Assembly: GCA_947685225.1 (NCBI GenBank)
Contig: CANTUV010000008.1
Location: 38,561,501 to 38,625,500, forward strand
Length of the DNA: 64,000 bases
Origin: Garcia nutans
Lineage: Eukaryota; Streptophyta; Magnoliopsida; Malpighiales; Euphorbiaceae
Direction: 5' to 3'
Within the stretch, counting starts at the first letter, position 1. The number at the start of each line of letters is the position of its first letter. The translations under genes were made by a program, and so were the position numbers. Shown here piece by piece: positions 44,557-56,956 of this stretch. Below the pieces are notes generated by a model. The model was given only the letters and a program-made list of their open reading frames with translations, did not search any database and was not told the DNA's origin.

Positions 44557-45700
44557 ATTTTGATTCCAAAGGATGCAAGATCACTAATTCAAATGGTGTT
44601 ATTGTATTTAAAAGAACTATAATAAGCAACACTTATAAAATTGACATTCATTCCAACAATGCATTTAAGTGTTTAATCTCTATTGATAATGATGCATGGT
44701 TATGGCATAGAAGACTAGGACATGCAAGTTTGGATCAATTAAAATGCATTTGTAATGAAAACCTAGTTGATGGTCGCCCTAAAATAAAATATGACAAAGA
44801 TAGAACTTGTGAACCTTGTCAACTTGGTAAGCAACATAAGAGCTCATTTAAATCAAAGAATGTTGTAAGTACCTCTAGACCTTTAGAGCTCATTCATTTG
44901 GATCTGTTTGGACCAAATAGAGTTACAAGCTTAAGTGGCAAGTTATATGCATTTGTTCTTGTTGATGATTATTCTAGATTCACATGGGTTAATTTCTTAG
45001 CTCAAAAGAATGAAGCTTTTAATTACTTCAAAACATTTGCAAAAAGAGTTCAAAATGAAAAAAAAAATATGTGATCACATCTATTAGAAGTGATCACAGG
45101 AAAGAATTTGAGAATGAAAATTTTGAAAATTTTTGTAATGAACTTGGCATTTCACATAATTTTTCTGCTCCTAGAACTCCACAAAAAATGGAGTAGTTGA
45201 AAGGAAAAATAGAACCTTGGTTGAAATGGCTAGAACAATGCTCAATGAATATGAATTACCATCTTACTTTTGGGTGGAAGCCGTTAATACCTCTTGTTAC
45301 ATTGCAAATCGTGTTTACAAAAGGCCTTTAATTAATAAAACTTCTTATGAGCTATGGAATGGAAGAATTCCCAGAATTGCATATTTTAGAGTATTCAGAT
45401 GCAAATGCTTTATATTGAACACCAAGGAAAATCTTGGAAAATTTTCATCCAAATCGGATGAAGACATATTCCTAGGATACTCATTATCTAGCAAAGCATA
45501 TAGAGTATTTAATAAGAAAACTCTAGTTGTTGAAGAATCAATGCATGTTGTATTTGATGAATCATCTGAACTTGATCAAAGGATAGGTATTACTTCTAAT
45601 GACCTTGCAGGTACTCTTGAACCTCAAGAAACTATTGATGCTCCAAGGATCAATCAGAATGAACTTAAAGAAAGGACTTAAGATCTACCTAAGGATTGGC
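44557..45700 (+). pseudogene. pol: Copia integrase region
   Basis: The GAG-pre-integrase motif WLWHRRLGHASLDQL is near 44698-44742. The zinc site CEPCQLGK is followed by the core: LELIHLDLFGP with the first Asp, VLVDDYSRFTWV, then after stops near 45075 the second Asp region (SDHRKEFEN) and VERKNRTLVEMARTML with the last Glu. The run 45217-45681 contains YFWVEAVNTSCYIANR, YELWNGRIP and FLGYSLSSKAYRVFN. Frame changes near 45070 and 45190; TAA at 45679-45681. Confidence 0.88.
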
Positions 45701-47350
45701 AATACAAGAAAGATCATCCTAAGGAACTCATCATTGGTGAAACATCTAAGGGAGTAATTACTAGATCTAAAATTAATCATATAGATTTTAATTTTGCTTT
45801 TGTTTCTCAAATTGAGCCAAAACCATTAAGCAGGCTCTAAATGATGAAAGTTGGATGATTGCAATGCAAGATGAACTTAATCAATTTTAAAGAAATAATG
45901 TATGGGAACTCTCTCCTAGACCTAAAGATAATTCAATCATTGGATGCAAATGGATCTATAGAAATAAACTTGATGAAAATGGTCACATCGCTAGGAATAA
46001 AGCAAGATTGGTAGCCAAAGGCTACAATCAAGAAGAAGGCATTGACTATGATGAAACATTTGCCCCTGTAGCTAGATTAGAAGCTATTAGAATTTTACTT
46101 GCTTTTGCATGTCACATGAATTTTAAACTTTTTCAAATAGATGTTAAAAGTGCATTTCTAAATGGATTTATAAAATAAGAAGTTTATATTGAACAACCTC
46201 TTGGTTTTGAAGAGTACAATTTTCCAAATCATGTTTTCAAACATACCAAAGCTTTATATGGATTGAAACAAGCAACAAGGGCATGGTATGATAGACTTAG
46301 TGCATACTTACTTGAAAATGGTTTTTCAAAAGGAAAAGTGGACACAAATCATTTTGTTAAAAAGGACAAACATAACATTTTAATTGTACAAATTTATGTG
46401 GATGACATAATATTTAGAGCTACTAATGAAACCTTGTGCAAATAATTTGCTTGTTGTATGACTAGGGAATTTGAAATGAGCATGATGGGTGAACTCAAGT
46501 TCTTCCTTGGACTACAAATCAAGCAATGCAAAGATGGAATAGCCATTAACCAATCCAAATATACAAAGGAACTCATCAAGAAATTTGGAATGGATGGTTG
46601 CAATACTAGCAAGACTCATATGAGTATATCCTTGAAATTAGGTAAAGATGAAAATGGTAAAGTAATAGATGAAAAGAAATATCGAGGTATTATCGGATCA
46701 CTACTTTACTTAACAGCTTCTAGACCTAATGTAATGTATAGCGTATGTCTTTGTGCTAGATTTCAAACTTGTCCTAAAGAATCACACATGAATGCTACTA
46801 AGAGAATTTTGAAATACTTAAATGGTACATTGCATTTAGGTCTTTGGTATCCTAGAAACACATCATTTCATATCTTAGGTTTCTCGGATGCGGATTATGC
46901 TGGTAGTATCTTTGATAGAAAAAGCACAACAGGAGCATGTCACTTTCTTGGCAATTTTCTAGTTTCTTGGCATAGTAAGAAACAAGTATCGGTAGCCTTG
47001 TCTACGGCAGAAGCTGAATATGTTGCAGCATATTTTTGTTGCACACAAGTGTTATGGATGAAGCAACAGTTGCTTGTTTATGGTAAAGTGTTCAATAACA
47101 TTTCCATTAAATGTGATAACACTAGTACTATAAACTTGTCAAAAAATCCCATCCAACACTCTAGATCTAAACATATTGACATTAGACATCATTTTTAAGA
47201 GATAATGTTCAAAACAAAAATATTGTTTTAGAGTTCATAGATACACATAATCAACTTGCTGATATCTTTACAAAACCTTTGAATGAAGATAGGCTAAACT
47301 TCATTAAACTTAATTTAGGTATGATTGATGGAACATCCATGAATGAATAA
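45701..47350 (+). pseudogene. pol: Copia reverse transcriptase and RNase H
   Basis: After a short broken linker, RT begins ALNDESWMIAMQDELNQF near 45832, with a TAA at 45889. It continues with WIYRNKLDENG, RLVAKGYNQEEGIDYDETFA, LFQIDVKSAFLNGF, a stop near 46178, ALYGLKQATRAWYDRL, the catalytic YVDDI (about 46397-46411), GELKFFLGLQI, and RNase H motifs SDADYAG, TTGACHFLG, STAEAEYVA and CDNTS. After TAA at 47198 the end is readable in another frame (NQLADIFTKPL) to TAA 47348-47350. Motif order is standard copia. Confidence 0.9.
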
Positions 47351-47807
47351 AAGATTGCCTATTAACAAAAATTTCTTAAACATCTCAAGGCATCAACTTT
47401 GGTCACTTTGCTTAAAATCATAAAAATCCATCATTTTTTTTGCCCTTTCATTTTTTGAGATTTTCGCAGTCATTACAATGCTTCTAGTGGTCGTAATCTT
47501 ACCAGACAGATTCATCTGAATTGACCCTTCAGCGAGCAGTCGGGAAACCCTATGAGCGGTCGCAATAATTTGAACAGTTTCGACTGTTACAGACATTCTC
47601 TGCACTCGCGAATGCGAAACTTATTCTAATGGTCGCTAGAGTGTCTTTAGCGATCGTGCCTATACAAATAGGTGACCACACTCTATACACTCTGCTCAAA
47701 ATTTTGTAACCGTTGGCAGTACGACAGGTCGCGATTTTCCAACTTCAACAGTCATAAAAGGCTACTTTCTTAATTTCTTCTATTTAAGACCATCATACAT
47801 CGGTTAC
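47351..47807 (+). promoter_or_regulatory. Spacer between copia pol and 3' ORF with LTR-like GCGACCG motifs
   Basis: From about 47465 to 47735 the spacer has repeated GAGCGGTCGC, GGTCGC, GCGATCG and CGACTGT motifs like those of the LTR cluster, while flanking pol and ORF have none. It could act as a promoter or structured leader for the 3' ORF, or be an LTR-derived duplication. No open frame of note. Confidence 0.6.
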
Positions 47808-47921
47808 ATGGATCTTTTACTACTTATAACATACAAACTTACCTCCAAATCTCCAAATCCTCTTAAGATCAACTCCTTCTCAAACACTCTCTATTTTCCA
47901 TCTTCTGCTTCTTCAATTCTT

Positions 47922-48820
47922 ATGGCCCCCAAAAAGAAAATTACTTCCAAAGGGAAAGAGAAAGGAAAGAAACCTTTAGGAATCACCATAAGTGAACCTA
48001 TAGATGCTCCTCTATCTCCTCCACAATCAAGAAGAGGTGAGAAAATTCATAAACCTCACCACCAAACACCTGAGGAAGATGTGAGATATGCCATGCTGAA
48101 AAGAAAGAAATTTGAAGGAACCAAATCTCCATTTGGTGGGATGCTCTCTTCCCTAAACATCAAAGAAGAGATTGAGAGTCTACTTGATGTTCTTGGCTGG
48201 AGGAAATTTATTTTCCCTGATGAGGTAGGTTACTTTAGTTTAAGTAAGGAATTTCTCATGTCCTTTCAAATTGACTATTTAATCTTGCCTTAAGTGCCAT
48301 CACCATTGACTATTTAGAACATGCTGGCTGTATAAGGAAGATTGAAGGAACATATGTGTACTACTTTAGCAAACAAGGAGTTGTTGATAGACACAAGAAA
48401 TGACCAAGGTACACCATTGAGGAAGAAGGAGACTCCTTGGAAGTTGTTGTTGAACTACCTCCCAAAGCTTCCTCATCTAAACCTACTCAAACCAGCTCTC
48501 CTAGAAAACTCATTTTGAGAGCAAGCAAATCACTCTCCAGGAAACTCTCTCGCTTCAAGAAAAGTGTCTCCAAGAGATTCCATCACTTGAACAAAAGTAT
48601 TGACCTTATATCTCACATGCATCATGATCTCTATGACATGCAAGGCAACTTGAATTTGCCTCAATGCAATCTTGAGGATTGGGATATAAGTGATCATACA
48701 GAGAGTCTCCCTGAAGAAGAAGAATCCATCAGCACTAGCTCTACCAGCAATGTTCCTCTTGATAAGGGAAAAGCTCCTATAGAAGAAGAAGAGCTAGATG
48801 AGGATGAAGATTCTGATTAG
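47922..48820 (+). pseudogene. Copia 3' ORF (Sirevirus extra ORF), two lesions
   Basis: Start chosen at ATG 47922 (MAPKKKITSKGKEKGKK) because the upstream open part is Ser/Pro-rich and non-conserved. The basic N-terminus is followed by a Pro-rich spacer, RYAMLKRKKFEGTKSPFGG and EEIESLLDVLGWRKFI..Y.SLSKEFLMSF. A frame change near 48290 and a TGA near 48403 separate it from the C-terminal part (48437-48820), which is Ser/Lys-rich, has a helical segment (KSVSKRFHHLNKSIDLISHM) and ends in an acidic tail. Its position after pol matches the envelope-like or extra ORF of Sireviruses. No transmembrane segment is evident; function unknown. Confidence 0.72.
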
Positions 48821-49296
48821 CTTTTGTTTTTTTCTTTTTTTTTTTTCTATTTTGTAGTTTTTCTTTTTTTCTCTATTACATTGTCTTTATATTACTCTCT
48901 TTCAAATAACATTATGTTTATTATGTTTATGTTCATTATCTTACCATTGTCTTTAATATTTCTCTTACATTTCGCATTTTGCCTATGACAAAGGGGGAGA
49001 GAATATGAAATGTTCTTAATGTAAAGGAAGAGATATATACAGAAGGAGAGAGATATAAAATTGAAATTACAAATGGGAATGTTATTAATGTGGCAAGTTA
49101 TATCATTATACACTCCAAAATACACATGATACATACATATGTTTAGGGGGAGCTTTATAGTAACCGTCAAAACATGAGAAGTTTAAATTAGGAGAAATTG
49201 CTTATATTGGTATCAAATTGTTAGCCAATTTAATTTGCATTTTTCTCAATTTATATCATCATTCCATTTGATTGTCAAGGTCAAAATGGGGGAGAT
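48821..49296 (+). other. Copia 3' non-coding region with three PPT-like runs
   Basis: T-rich start (48821-48900), then AAAGGGGGAGAGAA (48990-49003), TTAGGGGGAG (49143-49152) and AAAATGGGGGAGA (49283-49295), the last directly before the 3' LTR at 49297. Multiple PPT copies are a reported Sirevirus trait. Confidence 0.78.
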
Positions 49297-50649
49297 TGTT
49301 AGCCAAATGATCTCAATTTTGATGGTTGACAACTCAAATTGAATGACTTATTTAACATGTGTTTAAAGAACCTTGTTGCAGGATTAGGTTGTTTCAAATA
49401 AGTTGAACAGGGCACATTAGCAGTCGCACAAAGCATGGAGATGACCGCCTCATTGACTTGAAGGATGAAACCATATCACAGTAGGGTTCGCGGTCAGAAA
49501 CTCAACCTCAGTCGCGACCTCCCATCAATATGAGGGACAGTCCAACAAACTAGGACAACACACCATGAGGAACCCAAATCATCTAAATTCCAGTAAGGTT
49601 CGCGGTGATAAGAACGGTGAAGAATATGGTCTCGCTTACTGTTTTAGCGATCGCCCTTCAGACTCCATGATCGCTATGCTGATTCAAGAGAAAACTACTC
49701 AAACTGATAGTAGTATTTGCGTCCTCAGCAGTGCCCAGAAGTTCAAAGCGAGTCTCTCAATTCGACCGCGAACTAGAACCTAGAGCGATTGCGAAATTCA
49801 TATTTAGGCAGAATTTTATTTAGCCCAATTAAAGAATGCCACGTGTGATGAACGTTATAAACCCACTTCAGGATTCAAAAAGAGCGATCACACAGAGCTT
49901 ATGCGTGATCATCCTGACAACCACAGCATGAGCAAGATTCCAGCAGCAGAGCACTTAAATTTGACCGTTGAAGCAAATTTGAATGCAACGACAGTCCCTT
50001 ATCTAAGGGTGACCGCGTGTAACATTGGAGCGACCATCCTATCATTAAGGACAATCGCTAACTACTTCGAATAGTCTATTAAAACAAGGTCTAAACTGCC
50101 AAGACTTATTTCTCACTATCCATAACAGCTAGTTAGACCACATTGGCTATAAATACATTATTTTTCTACTAAGATAAAAGAGATTCTGAATTTGATAGCC
50201 AAGCAACATATTTTCTTTTATCACTACAATTAACATTTGAATTGTAATGAATGTTAGGTGTAAGCATTAAAAACACCATTGTAAAAGTTTGAGTGTGAGC
50301 TTGGAAACACTTAGGTCGTGAGAGTGAGCCTGGGTAAAACTCTTGTAAGTGGTTTGAGTGTTAGCCTTAGTAAACCACTTGTCAAGTTAGGTGTGAACTT
50401 GTAAGAACACCAAAAGTTGGAAGTGAGCTTGTAAAACTTCAAAGTTAGTGGAACCATAACAAGTTGTTAAGGAAGTGGATGTAAGATTAGAGAAAATCTA
50501 AACCACTATAAATCTTGAGTGTTCTTTCTTTTACTCACTTCTCAACCAATTTCTCTCTTCTACATTTCTTATTTGTTGAGTTTTTAATTTGCCATTATTT
50601 CTTAAGAAAACCAATTCACCCCCCTCTTGGTTGCCATCTTTGGACAACA
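49297..50649 (+). repeat. 3' LTR of copia element (1353 bp)
   Basis: Matches 40958-42317, TATAAATA at 50148, ends TTTGGACAACA followed by TTTTC. Many CpG sites of the motif cluster are lost compared with the 5' copy, and the 10-bp hairpin is broken. Confidence 0.93.
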
Positions 50650-51933
50650 TTTTCTTTTTATTTTATTTATTATTTTTATTTTTATTTTCTTTTGGATGAC
50701 TGTATGTTTAATTCTATATTTTTGTCTTTCTTTATTATTTTTATTTGATATATATGTATCTTTGAACCTTCACAATTTTACATGTCCATTTTTTCCTATA
50801 GCTAATTCGACTTCACAACTCTTTTGGAACCATATTCATATATGTCGATTCATGAACATGGCAGAGCAGTTCTCTCTCTCTCTTGTTATTTTTCTTATTT
50901 TGCACACATTGGAGACAATGTGCGTCTTAAGTGTGGGGGAGAGGTATATTTTCTAGATTGAGATTTTGTTATTTCATTCTTGCCATTTGATTCATTTGTC
51001 TCATTTATTCTTTTCAACTTTAATTTTGGGTTCAAGGAAACTAGATTTCCATAATAGTATGAAGTGAAATGGTTCCTCTTTATATTAAATTAATGGTTGA
51101 TTTAATGAACGATAATATCTTATTTATGTTGACTCAATTTTCTTAATTGATTGTTAAAGACAAAATGTGATAGTTCGAATTAGGTAGTTGATTGATAAGA
51201 GTTGCACATCTGAAGTTTAAAATCTTATTTACATTTTTGAGCATGTTCCAATTCCTTAGATACTTAAGTCGAACATAGTATGACATCGTTATTATCTTAA
51301 GTTCTTGAGAACTTTCCTTAAAAATAAATTAAAATATAAAAATAATTAAAATAATAATAAATAAATAATAATAAATAAATATAATAAATTAAAATAATTT
51401 TTTAGGAGCTTTGAAAATTTGTCCCTGTTCCGTTGATTTTAACTCTTGAATTGAAACAAATGAGTTGGAATCATGAATAGTGATAGTAGCCATTTAAATG
51501 GTGATTCTAACTGAGTAACCAAGAGTCGGCATCACAATTATTTACCTTCACATTAAAAAGTTAGTGTCAGTTCAAACAAGTTGGGCTCTATTAAAAATAA
51601 TATTTCACGCAATGCATTTTATGAAGGGGTCAAAGAACTTAAGAGAAAATTCACACTTTCTTACTTTGTTTATGACTTTTGAGTTCTTAAAATTTTATGA
51701 TTAATCTTTTAACTCTAAATTTTTAAATTTTAAATCTATGAGATTTTAATTTTGAAACTTCTTAATTCGGCTGTCATATTTGGGAATTGGTTTTTGATTG
51801 AGAATGTTGGGTTTTTTTATTCGAGTATTGTAAAACTTTTATTTTCTTTAGACATAGAGGGGTCCTTCATTTCTTCTTAATATAGTAATTTAGTTTGCTT
51901 GAGGACAAGCAAAAACTCAAGTTTGGGGGAATT
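50650..51933 (+). other. Athila 3' non-coding region with two hairpin-plus-purine modules
   Basis: No open frame of note. Hairpin 1 (CACATTG 50905-50911, CAATGTG 50916-50922) is followed by AAGTGTGGGGGA at 50929-50940. Hairpin 2 (TTTGCTTG 51894-51901, CAAGCAAA 51906-51913) is followed by AAGTTTGGGGGA at 51919-51930, the PPT next to the 3' LTR. The spacing from hairpin to purine run is five to six bases in both. An AT microsatellite (51320-51380) lies between. Confidence 0.8.
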
Positions 51934-52720
51934 TGATAAGAGCATAATTAATGATATTTTTGCCCTATTTCTTAGTACGATTATTATCAAATTGAGTTTA
52001 ATTTGATTGTTCAAGTACTTTTTAGGGTTGATTTTAGGAATCCCTCATACTGTGAGGATCATGGTCATTTCAACTGGAATCATAGATGAAAGACAAGGAA
52101 AGAGCTATGATTGGAAAAATTCTTCAAGTGACACACCGAATGACATGGGCGTGTCAATGGCCATGTCATTCCTCTACTTTACAGAAGCTTCAACACGCCC
52201 AGAGACATGGGCGTGTCACTGAACGTGCCATTGATACTGCTTTATAGAAGCTGTGACATGCCCAAGGACATGGGCGTGTCACTGACCATGTTCTTAACCC
52301 AGCATTGTAGTAGCCATGACATGCCCAACGGCATGGGCATGTCACTGCCCATGTCATTAAAATTAGAAACGGCACCATTGACAAGCCCACAGACATGCAA
52401 GCGTAAATGGGCGTGTCATGCAAAATTTTTGGGCTATAAAGTCTGAGCTGAAGTGGAATTAGGGATCAAGTTTTTATTATTAGAGTCGATTTCCTGAGCA
52501 AAAGAGAGTTTTGGCAGCTGAGAGAGAAGGTGAAGATCCAATTCATATAAGATCTAAATCAAGAATCAAGGATTGAAGTGGAGAAACACAAATCATTCAT
52601 TATGGATTGTTTGAATTCTTCTACTCATTTCTTTTATTCTGGTTTTCTGGTTATGAACATGAGCTAAATTGTTTCTATCTAGATATTGATGAACCCTAGC
52701 CTTATTGTATGGATTGAATA
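51934..52720 (+). repeat. Athila 3' LTR, first part
   Basis: TGATAAGAGCATAATTAATG at the start aligns with 18012 onward. Cut after GGATTGAATA at 52720 by LTR D; the same point in the 5' LTR (near 18800) continues GTTTTTATT. The CGTGTCA-type array is at 52130-52425. Confidence 0.9.
52130..52425 (+). repeat. CGTGTCA-type palindromic module array in Athila 3' LTR
   Basis: Same five units as 18218-18505. The best palindromes are around 52195-52220 (ACACGCCCA with TGGGCGTGTC-type arms) and 52255-52281. Paired and unpaired differences from the 5' copy both occur. Confidence 0.82.
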
Positions 52721-53041
52721 TGTAACACCCCGATACCTTATATAAGTACTATACATATACCTGGTATACATACGGTAAATATATAAAGTATAAGGATGCC
52801 ACTTTTCGTTACCTTTTTAAAACCTGTAAAAGAATTCCAAACCATAATACATTAATTTAAATAACATTTACCAAATCATTATCTTTATCAAAAACTTCAT
52901 TTATACATATAATTACTTTCTCGTCATAAATACATAAATATAAAAGTTATACATGTATGCATTTCCCTCTAGTTGGTCTCGACAATCTTTTACTCTTCTC
53001 GTGGCATAACAAAAGACTTCATATCTTCCATCTATATACCT

Positions 53042-53078
53042 GTGCGAATAAACACCCGCGCTAAGCCCGAGAGCTTAG
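53042..53078 (-). promoter_or_regulatory. Two-hairpin block near 3' end of LTR D
   Basis: GTGCG (53042-53046) with CGCGC (53057-53061) including a wobble pair; CTAAGC (53061-53066) with GCTTAG (53073-53078). Same order and place as in the other Tekay-type LTRs. Confidence 0.67.
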
Positions 53079-53312
53079 TAGTCCAAATATAAAATATAAA
53101 CATATAATATAGAAGTATTAACATATAATGATATATCAATTCAATATATAATTAGTTCTTATCATACCTTCTTTTCTTTTTAATTTCATCTTTAATATAT
53201 ATCCTAGCTAATTTCATATATGATGTACATACATACATAATATTATCACCAACCCCAATGCATCACCAATACTCAAAACCAATATATTAATACCCCCACA
53301 TTATATATACCA

Positions 53313-53504
53313 TACCAATCATTATTGCAATACACACTTTACATATCATACCAATTATTATTGCAATACACACATTACATATCATACCACTCATTATTGC
53401 AATACACACATTACATATCATGCCACTCATTATTGCAATACACACATTACATATCATACCAATCATTATTGCAATACAACATTACATATCATACCAATCA
53501 TGAA
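53313..53504 (-). repeat. 36-bp tandem array in LTR D
   Basis: About five units of CATTATTGCAATACACACAT plus TACATATCATACCAAT. The 36-base period keeps one frame open, so the apparent peptide repeat is a by-product. Confidence 0.88.
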
Positions 53505-54954
53505 TCACATTTCCAATAAAGACAACCTTTATCATCAACCACAATTCATTTACATATTACACTTAATAACATTATATTATTCACAATTCACCAAGCATAA
53601 TTCATTATTAATACTCACATTCAATATTTCAATACTTGCATTTCACATTGACAATAAAGACAGACTCGGGCCCAAAACACTAATATGCCATTCGACTTTC
53701 AGAGTTAATGCTTTGGTTTAATTATCACATTTTTCATCATCCCAACTAGGCTTTAAGGATTAGGTTCAACCAAGCTTCAAGGGGAACAAAGCATGCTAAG
53801 TATCAACCCAACTTGGCTTCAAGAACCAATCCAACCTAGCTTCAAGGGTTGTAACATCTCAATTAGGCTTCAAGGGCTAGACCCAACCAAGCTTCAAGGG
53901 GAGTAAAACATGTTAAACTTCAACCCAACTTGGCTTCAAGGATCAAGTCCAACCTAACTTCAAGAGATTGTTACTATTAGGCATGCCACCAACAACAAAA
54001 CTCTGAAAATGAATAACATATTAGACACACAATTCATTGATCATTCTATCATCAATATCATTCACAATTCTCATCATCATTTAGGCAAACATGCCTCACA
54101 TATCTCAATTGAATTGTCATAGCCAATCACAATGGCTTCATATCACATTTGAATCATCATGGCCAATTACAATGGCTACACAACATATCATATCTCAATT
54201 CATATGATACATATAACATCATTGATATAACATTTCAAAATATATTATTCATATAATACATTGCCATTTACAATGCATAAAACATAACCTTTCATCATTT
54301 CTCAAAACACATTAACACCATTCATTATTGGAGCATTTATCATAACAAATTTGCACATACCTTAAGAATGATCCTCATTTTTTTCCTACCTTTCCCATTT
54401 CATATTTCATCCTTTATATATATATATAGCAATTTACATTATTCATTTACATCCACAATAGAATAGAGTATTTAACACATTCATCCAAATGTGTTAAGAT
54501 TCAAAGACATATAAGGATATACAATCAAATAGGGTTCATGCTTACCTTTTTAATGATCTTCACATCCTTCACATCATTCAATCATCACCTTGATCCAATT
54601 ATATTAACAATATAGTAAACCACCTAACACATTTGCAAACAAATGTGTTAAGCCTCAAATCATGTAAATAAATACAATCATATGTATTGGTACTTACCTC
54701 AAGAACTATTCCCATCCATCTATACATTTCCTCTTCCAAGAATTCTCAACAATTAGGTTAATGCAACACAATCTCTTCGAAACCTAATCCAAAGATCATT
54801 ATTCATAGGTTTAGAATCATCCACATACATTTGTTTAGGTCATTCTTTGATTACAAAGTATTTAGAGTGTATATAAAATGTTTAGGAGCAAAAGACTTTT
54901 GAAGAATCAAACAATGCATGAAGAACCAAAAACCATCACAGTAGCAAACACACC

Positions 54955-55205
54955 CAAGGGACACGGCCAAGCTTGTTGCCGTGTCTCTCAAGACCAAAAC
55001 TTCTCGAGGCAGACACGGGCAAGGACACGGCCGTGTCTCTTAACACAACTCAGGCAGTAGCAAACACATTCAAGGGAGACGGCCAAGCCAATGGCCGTGT
55101 CACCCCAAAATCTATCCAACACGGCCAAAATTCTCTAGACTTGGCCGTGTTTCTCAAAAATAATAAGTCTTGGCCGTGTCTCATCTTGCTTATGGCCGTG
55201 TCACT
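54955..55205 (-). repeat. GACACGG/CCGTGTC module array in LTR D
   Basis: At least six CCGTGTC or GACACGG sites, with inverted pairs such as GGACACGG..CCGTGTCT (55024-55040). Same place in the LTR as the B and E arrays but strongly diverged (CGGCC instead of CGCCC core). Confidence 0.7.
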
Positions 55206-56325
55206 CAAGAACACAAACTCTAATTTGGCCAAAGCTCTTTCACTTGCATTTTCACACTTTTTGCACAACAATAATCTCATTCAATTGGTTCAAATCAATG
55301 TTGTTAACACATATCTTATATATTCATTACATTAATCACTTAAACAACACATTAATATTACATTTTAAACACAAACCATCTCAAATCCCTAAAACCAAAT
55401 TCCACTCTTGATCTTCCACCTATCTTACCATATTCAAAACCAAACCAATACCAATTCAATCTTATAACTTACAATCCATTTTAAAACTTATAACACATCA
55501 CAAACACATTTAATCATCAAATCAACAAACCCTAATTCACTTAAAACACCACTTCACAAGAATAGAAGAAATCAAGGAAAAGAACTTACCAAAATTGTTG
55601 AATTCCACAAATCTTCAACTTAATTCCTTGATTCTCCCTTCAATCTTGATGTTAGAAACCAAAACACTTCAATTGCTCTCTCTTCTCTTTGGATAGCCGG
55701 CCACCACTTCAAACAAAGAAAAGAAATTAACAAGTCAACCTTTCTTTCCTTCTTTTAATCTCCACCAAGAGATTTCCAAAAGAGAATTACCTCAATACCC
55801 TTAACCATTTACTTTAGCTCTCTTTTTAACTCACATGTCCTTTATAGTAATTTCACATATCATAAATGAAAATATCTTCTTGCATTGACTCTCCCTTTTT
55901 GACCAACTTATATGTTATATATATTACCATATAATCAACATATACATTTCTCTCTAAACCCTCTTTTCTTTCCCAAAACACAAATACATAAACCTTCTCT
56001 TCCCATTTCTTTTCTCTTCACATCACATATACATTCTGTAATATCCCGGAATAGACCCTAAGAGTTTTGGAGTTATTGTTGTTGTATTTGGATTTAATGT
56101 ATATGTGTATATGTGAAATATAAGGATAATATATGTAAGACATATACATATACATCACATATACATGGGATATATATAATGGTGAAGGATAAGTGAGTTG
56201 TATATATATTTGTATAACTAAATAATAATAATAATAAAGACAAAAAGAAAAGAGAAGAAGAAAATCAAAGAAAGAATATGTGGTGGAGATTTAAAGTATT
56301 ATTATTATTATTACTATTGTTATTG

Positions 56326-56366
<41 letters not shown>

Positions 56367-56443
56367 TATGGATAAGGACAAAGGAAAGAAGTAGAAACTT
56401 CTTCTTCCTTCTACTCCTTCTTCGTCTTCTTCGTTCTTCTTGG

Positions 56444-56493
<50 letters not shown>

Positions 56494-56956
56494 GATGTGA
56501 TTTTCTTACCAAATTTCTTAAGGAATTCAAGAGATTTGATGATAGAGATGAAGATTTGATAAAGGATTCAAGTAAGTATTTATTTCTTTAAATTGATTTT
56601 CATTGTTTGAGTTGGGTTTGGTATGGTTGATGTGTGATGATGATGATATTGAAAGATTTAAGTATATATATGTGTTAATTTGGTAATTGGATGATGATAA
56701 TATGATTATTTGTGAAGATGATGATGAATTGTTGAATAAGGGTTGAGTTTAATGAAATTTGGGGATTTGATAAATTGGTATATGAATGTTGTTTATAATG
56801 ATGATTGGTGTGTGTTTTGAGTGTTGTTGATGTTTTGGTAAGTTTGTTATGGTTTTTGGGTGTGTTTGATGAAGATTGTTTGAAGTGAGTAATGATAAAA
56901 AGATGGGTATTGTTGGATGTTGTTGTGTGTTGACCGGAATCTGGGTTTTTAGTCGG

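Larger units (their letters stand above)
40958..50649 (+). mobile_element. Sirevirus-type Ty1/copia element, complete, with perfect TTTTC duplication
   Basis: Flanked by TTTTC at 40953-40957 and 50650-50654. LTRs 40958-42317 and 49297-50649, initiator-Met-type PBS, long gag with zinc knuckle, pol in copia order (protease, integrase, RT, RNase H), an extra ORF downstream of pol and several PPT-like runs. The extra ORF, long gag and multiple PPTs are Sirevirus traits (family knowledge). LTR divergence is about 10% in the CpG-rich first 275 bases and lower later. It inserted into the tail of the Athila 3' ORF. Confidence 0.93.
52721..56036 (-). repeat. LTR D (Tekay-type), truncated at right by element E
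   Basis: In element sense it ends GGTATCGGGGTGTTACA at 52721. Its start should be ..ATTACA near 56036 but is replaced by the first base of element E. Its terminal 150 bases clearly match the end of LTR E on the other strand, so D and E belong to one family. It has the two-hairpin block (53042-53078), tandem array (53313-53504), GACACGG modules (54955-55205) and a GCCGGCC site (55697). Left flank GAATA (52716-52720) is the expected duplication; its partner is outside the window. Whether D is solo or a full element cannot be told. Confidence 0.85.
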
